A model generated the notes under the pieces. It was given only the letters and a program-made list of their open reading frames with translations. It was not told the DNA's origin and did no database searches. The position numbers were made by a program, and so were the translations under genes. This document shows positions 55,350-63,665 of a stretch of DNA of 64,000 nt, piece after piece (the stretch's first letter is position 1; each line of letters begins with the position of its first letter). Source of the DNA: Moraxella osloensis (lineage in GTDB: Bacteria; Pseudomonadota; Gammaproteobacteria; Pseudomonadales; Moraxellaceae); assembly GCF_009867135.1 (NCBI RefSeq), contig NZ_CP047226.1:2232001-2296000 (forward strand), in the 5' to 3' direction.

Positions 55350-55754
55350 CCACAGTAAGTCAGTAAACTTATCATCTTACCAATTTTTTGCTGTATTCAC
55401 ATAATTTGCTCACTGAGCACTGTGATGTCACAAAGCGAGTACGTTTTTTATCCATTGATACAAAACGTGACGCTTTGCTAGCAGTTTTTACTCGGCGATT
55501 TCTTTATTCTTAGTGGTGTTGATTCACTTGCTTCTTTGCTTAGCAAACTTTTCTAATGAATCTTTGCTAATAAACACCATACAGCGGTTTATTTAGAGAA
55601 CTTTATATAATTAATAAAAATATCATTAATAAAATAAAAATCAAATAATAATCTCAAAATAAAGCGCCCAACTTACAAAAGACGAATCAATCAGAACAAC
55701 ATTTTTTTCTTTAACTATCTTTAACTTAAATAATGAAATAATAGGATAATTACC
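55350..55754. other. Intergenic region between truB and the DJ-1/PfpI gene
   Basis: No gene is supported. The region becomes very AT-rich towards its right end. It contains a long imperfect hairpin (55431-55477) and weakly complementary stretches near 55514-55580 (GGTGTT and AACACC). An untranslated RNA is possible but not shown. Confidence 0.5.
55431..55477. other. Large imperfect hairpin downstream of truB
   Basis: CAAAGCG and ACGTTTT at 55431-55447 pair with AAAACGT and CGCTTTG at 55462-55477, separated by a small 3-by-2 internal loop, with a 14-base apical loop. No T-run follows immediately. Confidence 0.6.
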
Positions 55755-56279
55755 ATGGCTAAGATTGCTATTTTACTTGATACCGACTTTGAACAAGTTG
55801 AATATACCCAAACCAATGAACTCCTTGAAGCTAAAGGTCACCAAACCACGTTAATTACCACACAACCGCAAAAACAAGTACGCGGGCTCAATCATACCGA
55901 CCCTGCTGACACCTTTACCGCCGATTTATTGATTGGTGAAGCCAACGCAGCTGATTATGATGCGATTGTATTACCAGGTGGCGGTGCCAATGCCGATGTG
56001 TTGCGGGCGAATACTGATGCTCAAGCGATGGTAAAAGCATTCATGAGTGCGGGTAAACCTGTCGCAGCGATTTGTCATGCCCCGTGGATTTTTGCGGATA
56101 CCGAAATTGCCCGTGGTAAAAAATTAACCGCCTATAAAACCATCGCGGTTGACCTAAAAAATGCGGGTGCGCAGTTTGAAGACAAATCGGTGGTGGTAGA
56201 CGGTAATTTGATTACCAGTCGTCAACCTGAAGATATTCCAGATTTTGCTGAAGCGATTGACCAAGCATTGAATAAATAA
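55755..56279 (+). CDS. DJ-1/PfpI family protein (YhbO-like)
   Basis: The 174 residues match the YhbO/PfpI class, for which protein deglycase or glyoxalase activity and stress protection are reported. Features are the acidic residue in LLDTDFEQVEYT, VLPGGGANADVLR, and the nucleophilic Cys elbow AAICHAPWIFADTE at about 115-122, then RGKKLTAYKTIAVDLKNAGA and VDGNLITSRQPEDIPDF. It has an AT-rich upstream region and a small acidic protein gene 31 bases downstream. Substrate is not predictable. Confidence 0.9.
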   Translation: MAKIAILLDTDFEQVEYTQTNELLEAKGHQTTLITTQPQKQVRGLNHTDPADTFTADLLIGEANAADYDAIVLPGGGANADVLRANTDAQAMVKAFMSAGKPVAAICHAPWIFADTEIARGKKLTAYKTIAVDLKNAGAQFEDKSVVVDGNLITSRQPEDIPDFAEAIDQALNK

Positions 56280-56310
56280 GCTTAAACAAGCATAAGAAAA
56301 GGAGATTGCC

Positions 56311-56496
56311 ATGCAACCAACTATCATGACAGATATTGAAAAAATGGAAAAGAAAGCGCCTGAAGCGACGTTTGTTGCTGACACAACGACTAATGATGCG
56401 GATGAAGTGACTTCTGATAAACTCACCACCGCACCACAAGAGCAGCTTGACCGTCTTCATAGCGAAACACCCAAACAGCCTACGGGCAATCAGTAA
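56311..56496 (+). CDS. Small acidic protein of unknown function
   Basis: A 61-residue frame (MQPTIMTDIEKMEKKAPEAT...) with AAGGAG six bases before the ATG, so translation is likely. It is polar, rich in Thr, Glu and Asp, with no hydrophobic segment, and probably disordered. It starts 31 bases after the DJ-1/PfpI gene and is followed by a good terminator, which suggests a two-gene unit. No family is recognised. Confidence 0.65.
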   Translation: MQPTIMTDIEKMEKKAPEATFVADTTTNDADEVTSDKLTTAPQEQLDRLHSETPKQPTGNQ

Positions 56497-56547
56497 GTTA
56501 AAAGCTTGAATCTATCTTTAATCTATTGAAAGCCTTAATAAATTCAA

Positions 56548-56574
56548 CACCCTAATGCAAATTAGGGTTTTTTT
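56548..56574 (+). terminator. Intrinsic terminator after the small acidic protein gene
   Basis: CCCTAAT and ATTAGGG form a perfect 7-bp stem with a GCAA loop, followed by seven T. Confidence 0.9.
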
Positions 56575-56623
56575 ATTGGGCAATATTTGGTAAAATAATG
56601 CTCCTTTTTGACGGTTAACTACT

Positions 56624-56688
56624 GAGAAGCGTGGTTATCCTGATTTTTTTACACTAATCGACTCGACTGATAGCCGATTAGGCTTCTC
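56624..56688 (+). promoter_or_regulatory. Structured rpsO leader (candidate S15 autoregulatory RNA)
   Basis: GAGAAGC (56624-56630) pairs with GCTTCTC (56682-56688), and CTAATCG (56654-56660) pairs with CGATTAG (56675-56681). The two 3' strands are adjacent, so the helices could stack coaxially across a 23-base bulge. The structure ends 30 bases before the rpsO start. S15 represses its own mRNA through various leader folds in other bacteria. Confidence 0.5.
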
Positions 56689-56718
56689 ATTTTATGCTAA
56701 AAAAGCTAGGAAGACATT

Positions 56719-56985
56719 ATGTTGACTAACCAAGACCGCGCAGACGTAATCGCAAAGTTCCAACGCGCTGAAAACGACACAGGTTCACCTGAAGTTCAAG
56801 TGGCGTTATTAACGGCGCGTATCAATGACTTACAACCACACTTTAAAGCACACAAAGCTGACCATCACAGCCGCCGTGGTTTGATTCGTATGGTTAACTC
56901 ACGCCGTACTTTGCTTGACTACTTAAAACGTAAAGATGCAGACCGTTATACTGCATTGATTAGTGAATTGGGCTTACGTCGCTAA
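56719..56985 (+). CDS. rpsO: 30S ribosomal protein S15
   Basis: Primary 16S rRNA-binding protein of the platform, 88 residues (89 with Met in E. coli). Features are [39 protein letters not shown] and [18 protein letters not shown], the S15 signature. AGGAAG precedes the ATG. It has its own terminated upstream unit and a downstream terminator before pnp. Confidence 0.98.
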   Translation: MLTNQDRADVIAKFQRAENDTGSPEVQVALLTARINDLQPHFKAHKADHHSRRGLIRMVNSRRTLLDYLKRKDADRYTALISELGLRR

Positions 56986-57015
56986 TCTATCGGCGCATTA
57001 CGAGCTTTATTCAAT

Positions 57016-57047
57016 CAGCGGCTGCTTTTGGGTAGCCGCTTTTTTTT
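57016..57047 (+). terminator. Intrinsic terminator between rpsO and pnp
   Basis: GCGGCT and AGCCGC form a 6-bp stem with a 10-base loop, followed by eight T. Confidence 0.88.
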
Positions 57048-57180
57048 GGGTTCAATATTTTTAGCCAATTTTGTTTTCACTTTTACCCTCGCTGTTAGCG
57101 TAGTCATTGCCCATCGTTTGCTATTAGTGGTTAAAGCGCAGTTAAAAGGTGGTGATTCACCGCAAAACTAGGTAAAATAG

Positions 57181-57202
57181 ACAACGCGTTGTGCCGGCAC
57201 AA
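57181..57202. promoter_or_regulatory. Two overlapping perfect palindromes near the pnp promoter
   Basis: ACAACGCGTTGT (57181-57192) and TTGTGCCGGCACAA (57189-57202) are each exact palindromes that share four bases. They begin 3 bases after a TAAAAT box (57173-57178), so a bound repressor would cover a start site there. Confidence 0.45.
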
Positions 57203-57286
57203 TCGCATTTTACACTCACTTTTTTTAAAGTATTTTTTAACTTAGGCTGATTTAAGGCTGCTATTAAGCGAATTGGTAGATTGCTT

Positions 57287-57324
57287 CTAACGTTTGTATT
57301 TTTTGAAAAGAACACAAACGTTAG
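57287..57324 (+). promoter_or_regulatory. Perfect 11-bp hairpin in the pnp leader
   Basis: CTAACGTTTGT (57287-57297) and ACAAACGTTAG (57314-57324) pair exactly with a 16-base loop, ending 58 bases before pnp. In E. coli the pnp leader forms a hairpin cut by RNase III and used in PNPase autoregulation; a similar role is inferred. Confidence 0.6.
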
Positions 57325-57382
57325 GGGCTATTACTAAAACTTAAATCGCCCTATTTCATCACACAAAGGATAAAACCGCATT

Positions 57383-59518
57383 ATGTTTAATATTATTACT
57401 AAAGAATTCCAATATGGTAATCAACAAGTTACCTTAGAAACAGGTCGTATCGCACGTCAAGCTAATTCAGTCGTCGTCCACATGGGCGGCGTCTCTGTAC
57501 TAGTCGCTGTTGTGGTAAAAGACGAGGCGCAAGCGGGTCAAAACTTTTTTCCATTGACCGTCAACTACCAAGAAAAAATGTATGCTGCTGGTAAAATCCC
57601 AGGTGGCTATGGCAAACGTGAAGGTCGTCCATCTGAGATGGAGACCTTGACTTCACGCCTGATTGATCGCCCGATTCGTCCATTGTTCCCAGAAGGCTAC
57701 TTCAACGAAATCCAAGTGACCGCTACGGTGATTTCGTCAGACAAAACACAAGATGCTGATATCGCAGCGATGATTGGTACTTCAGCGGCATTGGCAATTT
57801 CGTCAGCACCATTTAATGGTCCGATTGGTGCGGCACGTGTCGGTTTTATCAACGATGAATATGTGCTAAACCCAAACCATGAAGCACTAAAACAAAGCTC
57901 GCTTGATTTGGTGGTTGCGGGTACGTCATCTGCGGTATTGATGGTCGAATCTGAAGCCAAAGAATTGTCAGAAGACCAAATGCTTGGCGCGGTACTATAC
58001 GGTCACGCCCAGCAACAAGTCGTGATTGATGCCATTAATGAATTTGCCAAAGAAGTTGGCGTACAAAAAACCCAATTCGCTGCCCCTGCTGTCAACGAAG
58101 CCTTGCAAACTGCCCTACGAAATCAATTTGCTGCAGCGATTTCAGAAGCGTATGCCATCAGCGAAAAAGCCAGCCGTTATACTCGCCTTGATGAAATCAA
58201 AAACCAAGCGATTGAAGCCTTAGCTGGTGACGCAGAAGCTGAAGGCTACGCCGACAACGTGGCACAAATCAAAGAGCTATTTGAGACGCTAAAATACCGT
58301 ACGGTCCGTGACAATATTTTGTCTGGCAAACCCCGTATCGATGGTCGTGACTTACAAACGGTTCGTGCCCTAGACATCCAAGTTGGCGTACTGCCTTACA
58401 CGCATGGTTCAGCGCTATTTACCCGCGGTGAAACGCAAGCACTCGTTACCACCACGCTTGGCAACAGCCGTGATGTAAACATGATTGACACCCTTGCGGG
58501 CACCAAACAAGACCACTTCATGCTGCATTATAACTTCCCAAGTTATTCAGTGGGTGAAACGGGTCGTGACAGCGGTCCAAAACGCCGTGAAATCGGTCAT
58601 GGTCGTCTAGCACGCCGCGGTGTACAAGCCATGCTGCCAGATAGTGACCGTTTCCCATACGTGATTCGTATTGTATCTGAAATCACCGAATCCAATGGTT
58701 CATCATCAATGGCATCTGTCTGTGGCGCATCACTGGCGTTAATGGATGCCGGCGTACCACTAAAAGCGCCGGTTGCGGGTATCGCAATGGGTCTGGTTAA
58801 AGAAGGCGAACGTTTTGCCGTGCTGTCTGACATCTTGGGTGATGAAGACCACCTAGGTGATATGGACTTTAAAGTCGCGGGTTCTGCCAATGGCGTGACT
58901 GCGTTACAAATGGATATCAAAATCGAAGGTATCACCCCAGAGATTATGGAAAAAGCCCTACACCAAGCGCATGCGGGTCGTATCCATATTTTAAATGCGA
59001 TGAATGAAGTGATTTCAACCAGCCGTAAAGAAATCAACGCCCATGCACCAAACTTTGCGGTGATTGATATCGACCCTGAAAAAATTCGTGACGTGATTGG
59101 TAAAGGTGGTGCAACCATTCGCCAATTGACTGAAGAAACAGGCGCAGTGATTGATATTGATGACAATGGTACCATTCGTATCTTTGGTGAAAACAAAGCA
59201 GCGACCAAAGCCGCGATTGCTAAAATCGAAGCGATTACAGCAGAAGTAGAAGTCGGCAAGACTTATACAGGTAAAGTGGCGCGTATTGTTGAGTTTGGTG
59301 CGTTTGTCAATGTATTACCTAACACTGACGGTCTGGTGCATATTTCACAAATCTCTGATGCGCGTATCGAGAACGTGAATGATGTGCTAAAAGAAGGTCA
59401 AATGGTGAATGTACTGGTACAAGACATCGACAACCGTGGTCGTATCAAATTGACTATGAAAGGCGTTGACCAAACCATTAATACCGAAAGCCCAGCAGAA
59501 GAAACTCCTGCTGAATAA
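57383..59518 (+). CDS. pnp: Polyribonucleotide nucleotidyltransferase (PNPase)
   Basis: Phosphorolytic 3'-5' exoribonuclease of the RNA degradosome. The 711 residues match E. coli PNPase: the first RNase PH domain ([12 protein letters not shown], then [20 protein letters not shown]), the alpha-helical linker, the second RNase PH domain ([20 protein letters not shown], then [20 protein letters not shown]), a KH domain at about 555-615 ([20 protein letters not shown]) and an S1 domain at about 620-690 ([19 protein letters not shown]). The acidic end is EETPAE. Confidence 0.98.
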   Translation: MFNIITKEFQYGNQQVTLETGRIARQANSVVVHMGGVSVLVAVVVKDEAQAGQNFFPLTVNYQEKMYAAGKIPGGYGKREGRPSEMETLTSRLIDRPIRPLFPEGYFNEIQVTATVISSDKTQDADIAAMIGTSAALAISSAPFNGPIGAARVGFINDEYVLNPNHEALKQSSLDLVVAGTSSAVLMVESEAKELSEDQMLGAVLYGHAQQQVVIDAINEFAKEVGVQKTQFAAPAVNEALQTALRNQFAAAISEAYAISEKASRYTRLDEIKNQAIEALAGDAEAEGYADNVAQIKELFETLKYRTVRDNILSGKPRIDGRDLQTVRALDIQVGVLPYTHGSALFTRGETQALVTTTLGNSRDVNMIDTLAGTKQDHFMLHYNFPSYSVGETGRDSGPKRREIGHGRLARRGVQAMLPDSDRFPYVIRIVSEITESNGSSSMASVCGASLALMDAGVPLKAPVAGIAMGLVKEGERFAVLSDILGDEDHLGDMDFKVAGSANGVTALQMDIKIEGITPEIMEKALHQAHAGRIHILNAMNEVISTSRKEINAHAPNFAVIDIDPEKIRDVIGKGGATIRQLTEETGAVIDIDDNGTIRIFGENKAATKAAIAKIEAITAEVEVGKTYTGKVARIVEFGAFVNVLPNTDGLVHISQISDARIENVNDVLKEGQMVNVLVQDIDNRGRIKLTMKGVDQTINTESPAEETPAE

Positions 59519-59546
59519 TTGAGTTATTTATCTTAATACTCAAAAT

Positions 59547-59583
59547 AAGCCCTAAATTTACTTGTAAATTTAGGGCTTTTTAT
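59547..59583 (+). terminator. Intrinsic terminator after pnp
   Basis: AAGCCCTAAATTTAC and GTAAATTTAGGGCTT form a perfect 15-bp inverted repeat with a 2-base gap, followed by a T-rich tract. It starts 28 bases past pnp. Confidence 0.9.
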
Positions 59584-59668
59584 TGTTTGGAATTTGGTTA
59601 GGCGATATCTAATTCATCAAAAATATGGCAATATAAGGCAATCTAACTTTTAATAAATTTAAGAAATT

Positions 59669-60661
59669 ATGAGCAATATAATTGAACGTGTCAAAATTGA
59701 AAAACTTTTTGGTGAAAAAGATGTGGACTGGAATTTACGACCAGACGTAAATGTTTTGGTTGGCAAAAATGGTTTAGGGAAATCAACGATTTTGAAGATT
59801 ATTGAAGAATCTGTTTCTTCTTACGATGATGTAAGAGATATCTTTAATTTTTATAAAAGAACATATGTTTATTTTTTTAATAATAATGAGAGAAATCTTC
59901 GTGTTGGAATTTACGATAAATACTCTCTAATAGATTATTCAAAAAAAATGTTTACTAATGAAAGCTTTTGGAAAGGTTTTGAAGAATTTTTAATTAACAA
60001 TAAGACTGAACAAGACCTACAAACTTTTCAAAAGTTATCTCAAAATATGGATGATTTCGAGATTTCTTTTATTGAGCATATAAAAAACACTTCTTTCGAT
60101 AGAGTTTCTAAAAATATCACTGATAGATTTACTTCTAAAATTTTACCTACCGAAACTATTTCAACAATTAATATGAGTGCAAATTCAATTAATCAAATTA
60201 CAACCAGTAGTGGACAGCATGGAACTTTATTGGATTTTGAAATTGAAAATGAGTTGCAACGTTTATTAAAATTACAAAATTCAAGCCTAGAAAATAATGT
60301 AATCGAGGCTTTAAATAACTTCTTTAATGAAACAAATAAAACAGTAAAGATTAATAACCAAGAACTAAAAGTATATTTAACACCTGAAAGAGAAATTTCT
60401 TTTAAACATCTATCTTCTGGTGAAAGGCAAGTCATTTATATTTTTTTAAAAGTCGCAAACGCAACTAAGGATAACGCCCTAATATTGATGGATGAACCCG
60501 AAATTTCATTACACCTTGCTTGGCAAGAAAAACTCATTTCCGAAATTCGCAAAGTTAACGATAAAAGCCAATTGATTATTGTTACCCATAGTCCTGCTAT
60601 CGTGATGAATGGTTGGATGGACAGTTTTATTGATATTAATGATATTTTTGTTGGTGAATAA
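59669..60661 (+). CDS. ABC/SMC-like AAA ATPase, PARIS AriA-like
   Basis: The 330 residues form an ABC-type ATPase of the AAA_15/AAA_21 group. Visible are the P-loop GKNGLGKST at 32-40, a helical insertion (about 50-235) in place of a long coiled coil, the signature LSSGE at 248-252, Walker B LILMDEPE at 271-278 with SLH after it, and the switch His in VTHSPA at 307. The next gene starts one base after the stop, so the two products probably work together. In PARIS, AriA is the ATPase that holds and releases the toxic AriB. The DNA is clearly AT-rich: two 60-base stretches counted by hand gave 16 G+C each, against 27 in a stretch of pnp. This suggests horizontal transfer. Assignment to PARIS is inferred. 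Confidence 0.8.
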   Translation: MSNIIERVKIEKLFGEKDVDWNLRPDVNVLVGKNGLGKSTILKIIEESVSSYDDVRDIFNFYKRTYVYFFNNNERNLRVGIYDKYSLIDYSKKMFTNESFWKGFEEFLINNKTEQDLQTFQKLSQNMDDFEISFIEHIKNTSFDRVSKNITDRFTSKILPTETISTINMSANSINQITTSSGQHGTLLDFEIENELQRLLKLQNSSLENNVIEALNNFFNETNKTVKINNQELKVYLTPEREISFKHLSSGERQVIYIFLKVANATKDNALILMDEPEISLHLAWQEKLISEIRKVNDKSQLIIVTHSPAIVMNGWMDSFIDINDIFVGE

Positions 60662-60662
60662 T

Positions 60663-61676
60663 ATGTCAAATTCGCAATTTGGCGATTATTTCACCAATCC
60701 AAATTTCGTTGGTGGATATAACGCAATCAAAGAAGGCAAAAAAGAAGCCTTTAAAAAAGGCATGGTATATGTTGAAGATGATTCAGATATCAGTCTCTGG
60801 AAAAAATTTATCAATCAAATATTGCCTAATAAATATAACTTTACCACGGCTACCAGTTCAAAGGGAAATAAAGCAGAAGGTAAACGTGTTTTAGAAAAAA
60901 TGTATCCAAAAGCAAATATCAAGGTTTTATTTGCGGTGGATGCAGATTATGATTTTCTTACTTCAAATTTAGATATTAGTCATGCGTTTAGAGATAACCC
61001 GTTCATTTTGCACACTTATTCGTTTAGTAAAGAAAGTGTAATGCTGGAAAAAACTCAATTAGATAACTTTATTCAAAAATGCCAACATACTCAATCTCAT
61101 AATGCAGACCTTGAAAAATTCCTTGTTCTATTTTCGGAAGTTGCGTTTGATGGATTAATTAAGTATCTAGCTTTTATTAAGCAGCATAATTTTCAAATTA
61201 TTGAATACAATGAATTTCACCAATGTTTTAATATCAAATCAAAAATTATTGTAACCGATGATTTATCTCTTGATAATTCTGTCATTCATGAAGTCGTAGT
61301 AAATTTATCCCATTTTTTTAGCCAAAAAAATTTAGCTGAAGCTGATATTCAACAGATGAAAGTATTATTTGATTCCTTAAATATCACAAGAGAAAATGCC
61401 TATCGTTTTATCTCTGGTCATGAAATTTATGATTTGATTGAAGAAATTCACGAGCAAGTAACTAAGAAATTATATGATAAGGAAATAAATAGCATTAAGC
61501 AAAATTGCACTGGTAAGGCAATTCAAGAGCGAATTAAACAAGTGAAAAGAATTTTTGAACAAAGTTTTAAGTTAGCTACATTTTGCAACACATACGTACC
61601 TAATGAACAAGATGAAATTCATCAAAGAATTTTGGAACAGGTGCAGAAAATTAAAGATTTACAGCCTATAAATTAG
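60663..61676 (+). CDS. DUF4435 / TOPRIM-like protein, PARIS AriB-like effector
   Basis: The ATG at 60663 follows the ATPase stop by one base, giving 337 residues (upstream extension would overlap the ATPase). The N-terminal part fits DUF4435, a TOPRIM-like fold: acidic motif MVYVEDDSDISLW with Glu38, then the strand KVLFAVDADYDF with the DxD pair at 93 and 95, preceded by a Lys-rich loop (SSKGNKAEGK). A helical C-terminal half follows. In E. coli PARIS the AriB effector is a TOPRIM nuclease that cleaves tRNA-Lys; the same action here is a hypothesis. Base composition is as AT-rich as the ATPase gene. Its stop overlaps the stop of the convergent gene by two bases. Confidence 0.78.
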   Translation: MSNSQFGDYFTNPNFVGGYNAIKEGKKEAFKKGMVYVEDDSDISLWKKFINQILPNKYNFTTATSSKGNKAEGKRVLEKMYPKANIKVLFAVDADYDFLTSNLDISHAFRDNPFILHTYSFSKESVMLEKTQLDNFIQKCQHTQSHNADLEKFLVLFSEVAFDGLIKYLAFIKQHNFQIIEYNEFHQCFNIKSKIIVTDDLSLDNSVIHEVVVNLSHFFSQKNLAEADIQQMKVLFDSLNITRENAYRFISGHEIYDLIEEIHEQVTKKLYDKEINSIKQNCTGKAIQERIKQVKRIFEQSFKLATFCNTYVPNEQDEIHQRILEQVQKIKDLQPIN

Positions 61677-62173
61677 CGATAAACCACCAAATTCAAACTA
61701 TTCACAGGTTGAAGGTATTTTTCCATTAATGGCAAAATATCTTCATCAAAACTTTTATCTTTTGGCAAAATGAGCTCATCACTTGCCAATATTGCCACAC
61801 GGCGAATACCTTGATACCGTCCCCAATCAAACACAATTTTCTCTAACTTTTGTAACGCTGACACCATATACTCAACATGCGGCGGATTTTCGGCAAATTC
61901 TGTGATTGCCATATCCACGATGAACTGTGGCTTTGACAACGCCCCACCGACTGCCATACCCGCCAAATCACGCTGCGGGGTAAACTGTAACACATCACCA
62001 AGTAACAGCTGCGAACGCTCACAGGCTTGCTTGTAAACGGTGTAATGCTCAGGATATAGCGATTGGTACTTAAGTAAGGCGCGATGACGAAAAATACCTG
62101 ACACCGGGACGGGCATAATGAGCGCTTGATAGCGGTCTTGAAACAAGGTTTTTTTATCGACTTGGGTCAGCAC
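61673..62173 (-). CDS. Degenerate macro-domain-like protein (DarG type)
   Basis: The 166 residues have the layout of a DarG-type macro domain: ALIMPVPVSGIFRHRALLKY, then YPEHYTVYKQACERSQLLLG and DVLQF, matching the family sequence around NTVGVMGKG and FPEMFKAY; later FIVDMAITEF and VEYMVSALQKLEKIVFDWGR, then IRRVAILA. The substrate-binding Asn of NTVG, the Lys/Gly of GKG and the glycine loop near the end are not present, so ADP-ribosyl hydrolysis is unlikely. The match is from memory of the family. It lies 29 bases downstream of the gene for the 401-residue protein and no DarT-like toxin is present in the window. Confidence 0.55.
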   Translation of the reverse strand: MLTQVDKKTLFQDRYQALIMPVPVSGIFRHRALLKYQSLYPEHYTVYKQACERSQLLLGDVLQFTPQRDLAGMAVGGALSKPQFIVDMAITEFAENPPHVEYMVSALQKLEKIVFDWGRYQGIRRVAILASDELILPKDKSFDEDILPLMEKYLQPVNSLNLVVYR

Positions 62174-62202
62174 TACTTAGCTTTCCAATTATTTGTTGGT
62201 GG

Positions 62203-63408
62203 TTATTTGTTGGCGGCTTTTTGCTGTTCAAGCTGTGCAACTTGCTGTTCTAGCAGCTGGATACGCTCTTCTTTTTTACTACTCAGCTCATTCATCATAC
62301 GCAGCTGGTCCTGCATCATAGCTTCTTGCTCTTTTAGCTGGGCGCTTTGCTCTGACAATCGACTCAGCTCTTCTTTGGCAATCGCCGGATCTTCAGGCAG
62401 TGTCGGCGTAAGAATTTCTTCTGGCGTGATTGCCGGTAGCGCTGCGGTCGCATGGGCTGAGCTAGTGGTTGCATCCACTGCGACGGTTGACGCTGTAGGC
62501 AAGCTAGCGCTAGCTTGTGGTTTTACTATAGGCGCTGCAGTTTTGGGTGTTGCGTGTGCTTGGGTCTGCGTCTGTGATTGCGCGGTGGATTTGTTGGGCT
62601 CGCTTGACTGCCCCATAAAAAACCATGCCAAGGCAGCCAGTGCCAACCCTGCACCCACTAGCAACCCAAGTTGATTGCGTTTTTTTAACGTCCGTTTCAC
62701 TAGTGGTTGACTTGGCGGTCTTAAAAATGAGTTTGCTGTCTGGGCGATAACCGCTTTAATTTCGGGTTCTGTTTTGGTTGGCACAACCGGTGGCATCGTT
62801 TCGATAGCCTCGATAGCCTCGATAATTTTTTTATCATTACTTTCATCACTACTTTGTGGTGAGATGGGCTGTGATTGCGCGTTATGGGGGTCTGATTCTA
62901 GACTTAGTTTTAGGTCTGGGTCTGGCTTAGCTGCTAGCGGTAGATTATCAATATCAAATATCAGCGCGTTATCGGTTGTCTGTGACGGTACGGGCTGTGA
63001 TACTATCGATGTATTAGCAGTGTCTTGCAGAGTCTCAGTGGTGTTGGGGTCAACATCACTGGGTAGCGCATCCAAATCAAAATCATCAAAACTCAGTTTT
63101 TTGGGTGCGAGGGTACTAGCCGCTTTTGTGTTATTTGCCGTATAGTCGGTTTTACCATGAAGTAGTTCATCTTCCAACTGGTTTAAATCAATGCTATCTA
63201 GCGAAAACGCATTTTTGGTTGCTGTCTCTTCTGGAGATGTGTCTGGGTAGTTAGTCGCTTGCATCGGCAACTGATTAGTCGTATCAAGCTGCAATGCATT
63301 ATCTGACACGCCGGTCGTTGGATTTTCAGCCAGCTGTGATGATGGATTGGCATCTTCGCTAGACGGGGCTGTAGAGTCATTGTCTTTTTTTAGGCTAAAT
63401 AATTTCAT
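62203..63408 (-). CDS. Bitopic membrane protein with acidic repeats and coiled coil
   Basis: I do not recognise this 401-residue protein. Residues 1-240 are polar and likely disordered, with three related short motifs: FSLDSIDLNQLEDELL (68-83), LSFDDFDLDALPSD (105-118) and LIFDIDNLPLA (149-159). A basic patch (KRTLKKRN) precedes one TM helix at 247-266 (LGLLVGAGLALAALAWFFMG), indicating a cytoplasmic N-terminus. The C-terminal part is Thr/Ala/Pro-rich and ends in a coiled coil at about 343-398 (EQEAMMQDQLRMMNEL). The Asp-rich motifs recall the cytoplasmic part of FimV-like pilus proteins, but this is only a resemblance. Confidence 0.75.
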   Translation of the reverse strand: MKLFSLKKDNDSTAPSSEDANPSSQLAENPTTGVSDNALQLDTTNQLPMQATNYPDTSPEETATKNAFSLDSIDLNQLEDELLHGKTDYTANNTKAASTLAPKKLSFDDFDLDALPSDVDPNTTETLQDTANTSIVSQPVPSQTTDNALIFDIDNLPLAAKPDPDLKLSLESDPHNAQSQPISPQSSDESNDKKIIEAIEAIETMPPVVPTKTEPEIKAVIAQTANSFLRPPSQPLVKRTLKKRNQLGLLVGAGLALAALAWFFMGQSSEPNKSTAQSQTQTQAHATPKTAAPIVKPQASASLPTASTVAVDATTSSAHATAALPAITPEEILTPTLPEDPAIAKEELSRLSEQSAQLKEQEAMMQDQLRMMNELSSKKEERIQLLEQQVAQLEQQKAANK

Positions 63409-63665
63409 GTTGGGTCAATATCCCTATCCATGTCAGGCGGGTCAGATGTCTGTACGATTTCATGCGAGCGATGCATATGCCATGCTGGCATGAAAATGAT
63501 GGTGTACATTCGTTTGCTTGTTACTATAACAAACCGCAATCAAAAATAACAGCTTTTGAGACAAAAACCTACTTTGAACGCCATACTTTGACCACCCTAA
63601 TTGTATTAGGGGGCGCTTAAACTCGTTAACCTTGCTAAAATTTACCCAACCTACTTAAATTTGGC
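63409..63665. other. Short intergenic region before the bitopic protein gene
   Basis: I see no gene here. The 257 bases separate the YheV-like gene from the downstream gene on the minus strand and presumably hold its promoter; no clear -35/-10 pair was identified. Confidence 0.5.

Larger units (their letters stand above)
57048..57382. other. pnp leader and upstream region
   Basis: No gene is supported in these 335 bases. The region holds a TAAAAT box (57173-57178), two overlapping palindromes (57181-57202) and an 11-bp hairpin (57287-57324), listed separately. Together they look like a promoter and a structured leader for pnp. Confidence 0.6.

Noticed and set aside
58597-59259. A 220-residue open frame antisense to pnp
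   Set aside because: It is a shadow of the conserved pnp coding sequence with biased composition and no independent signals.
61673-62173. Treating the macro-like gene as the antitoxin of a DarTG pair
   Set aside because: There is no DarT-like gene beside it, the active-site residues are absent and it is arranged with an unrelated membrane-protein gene.
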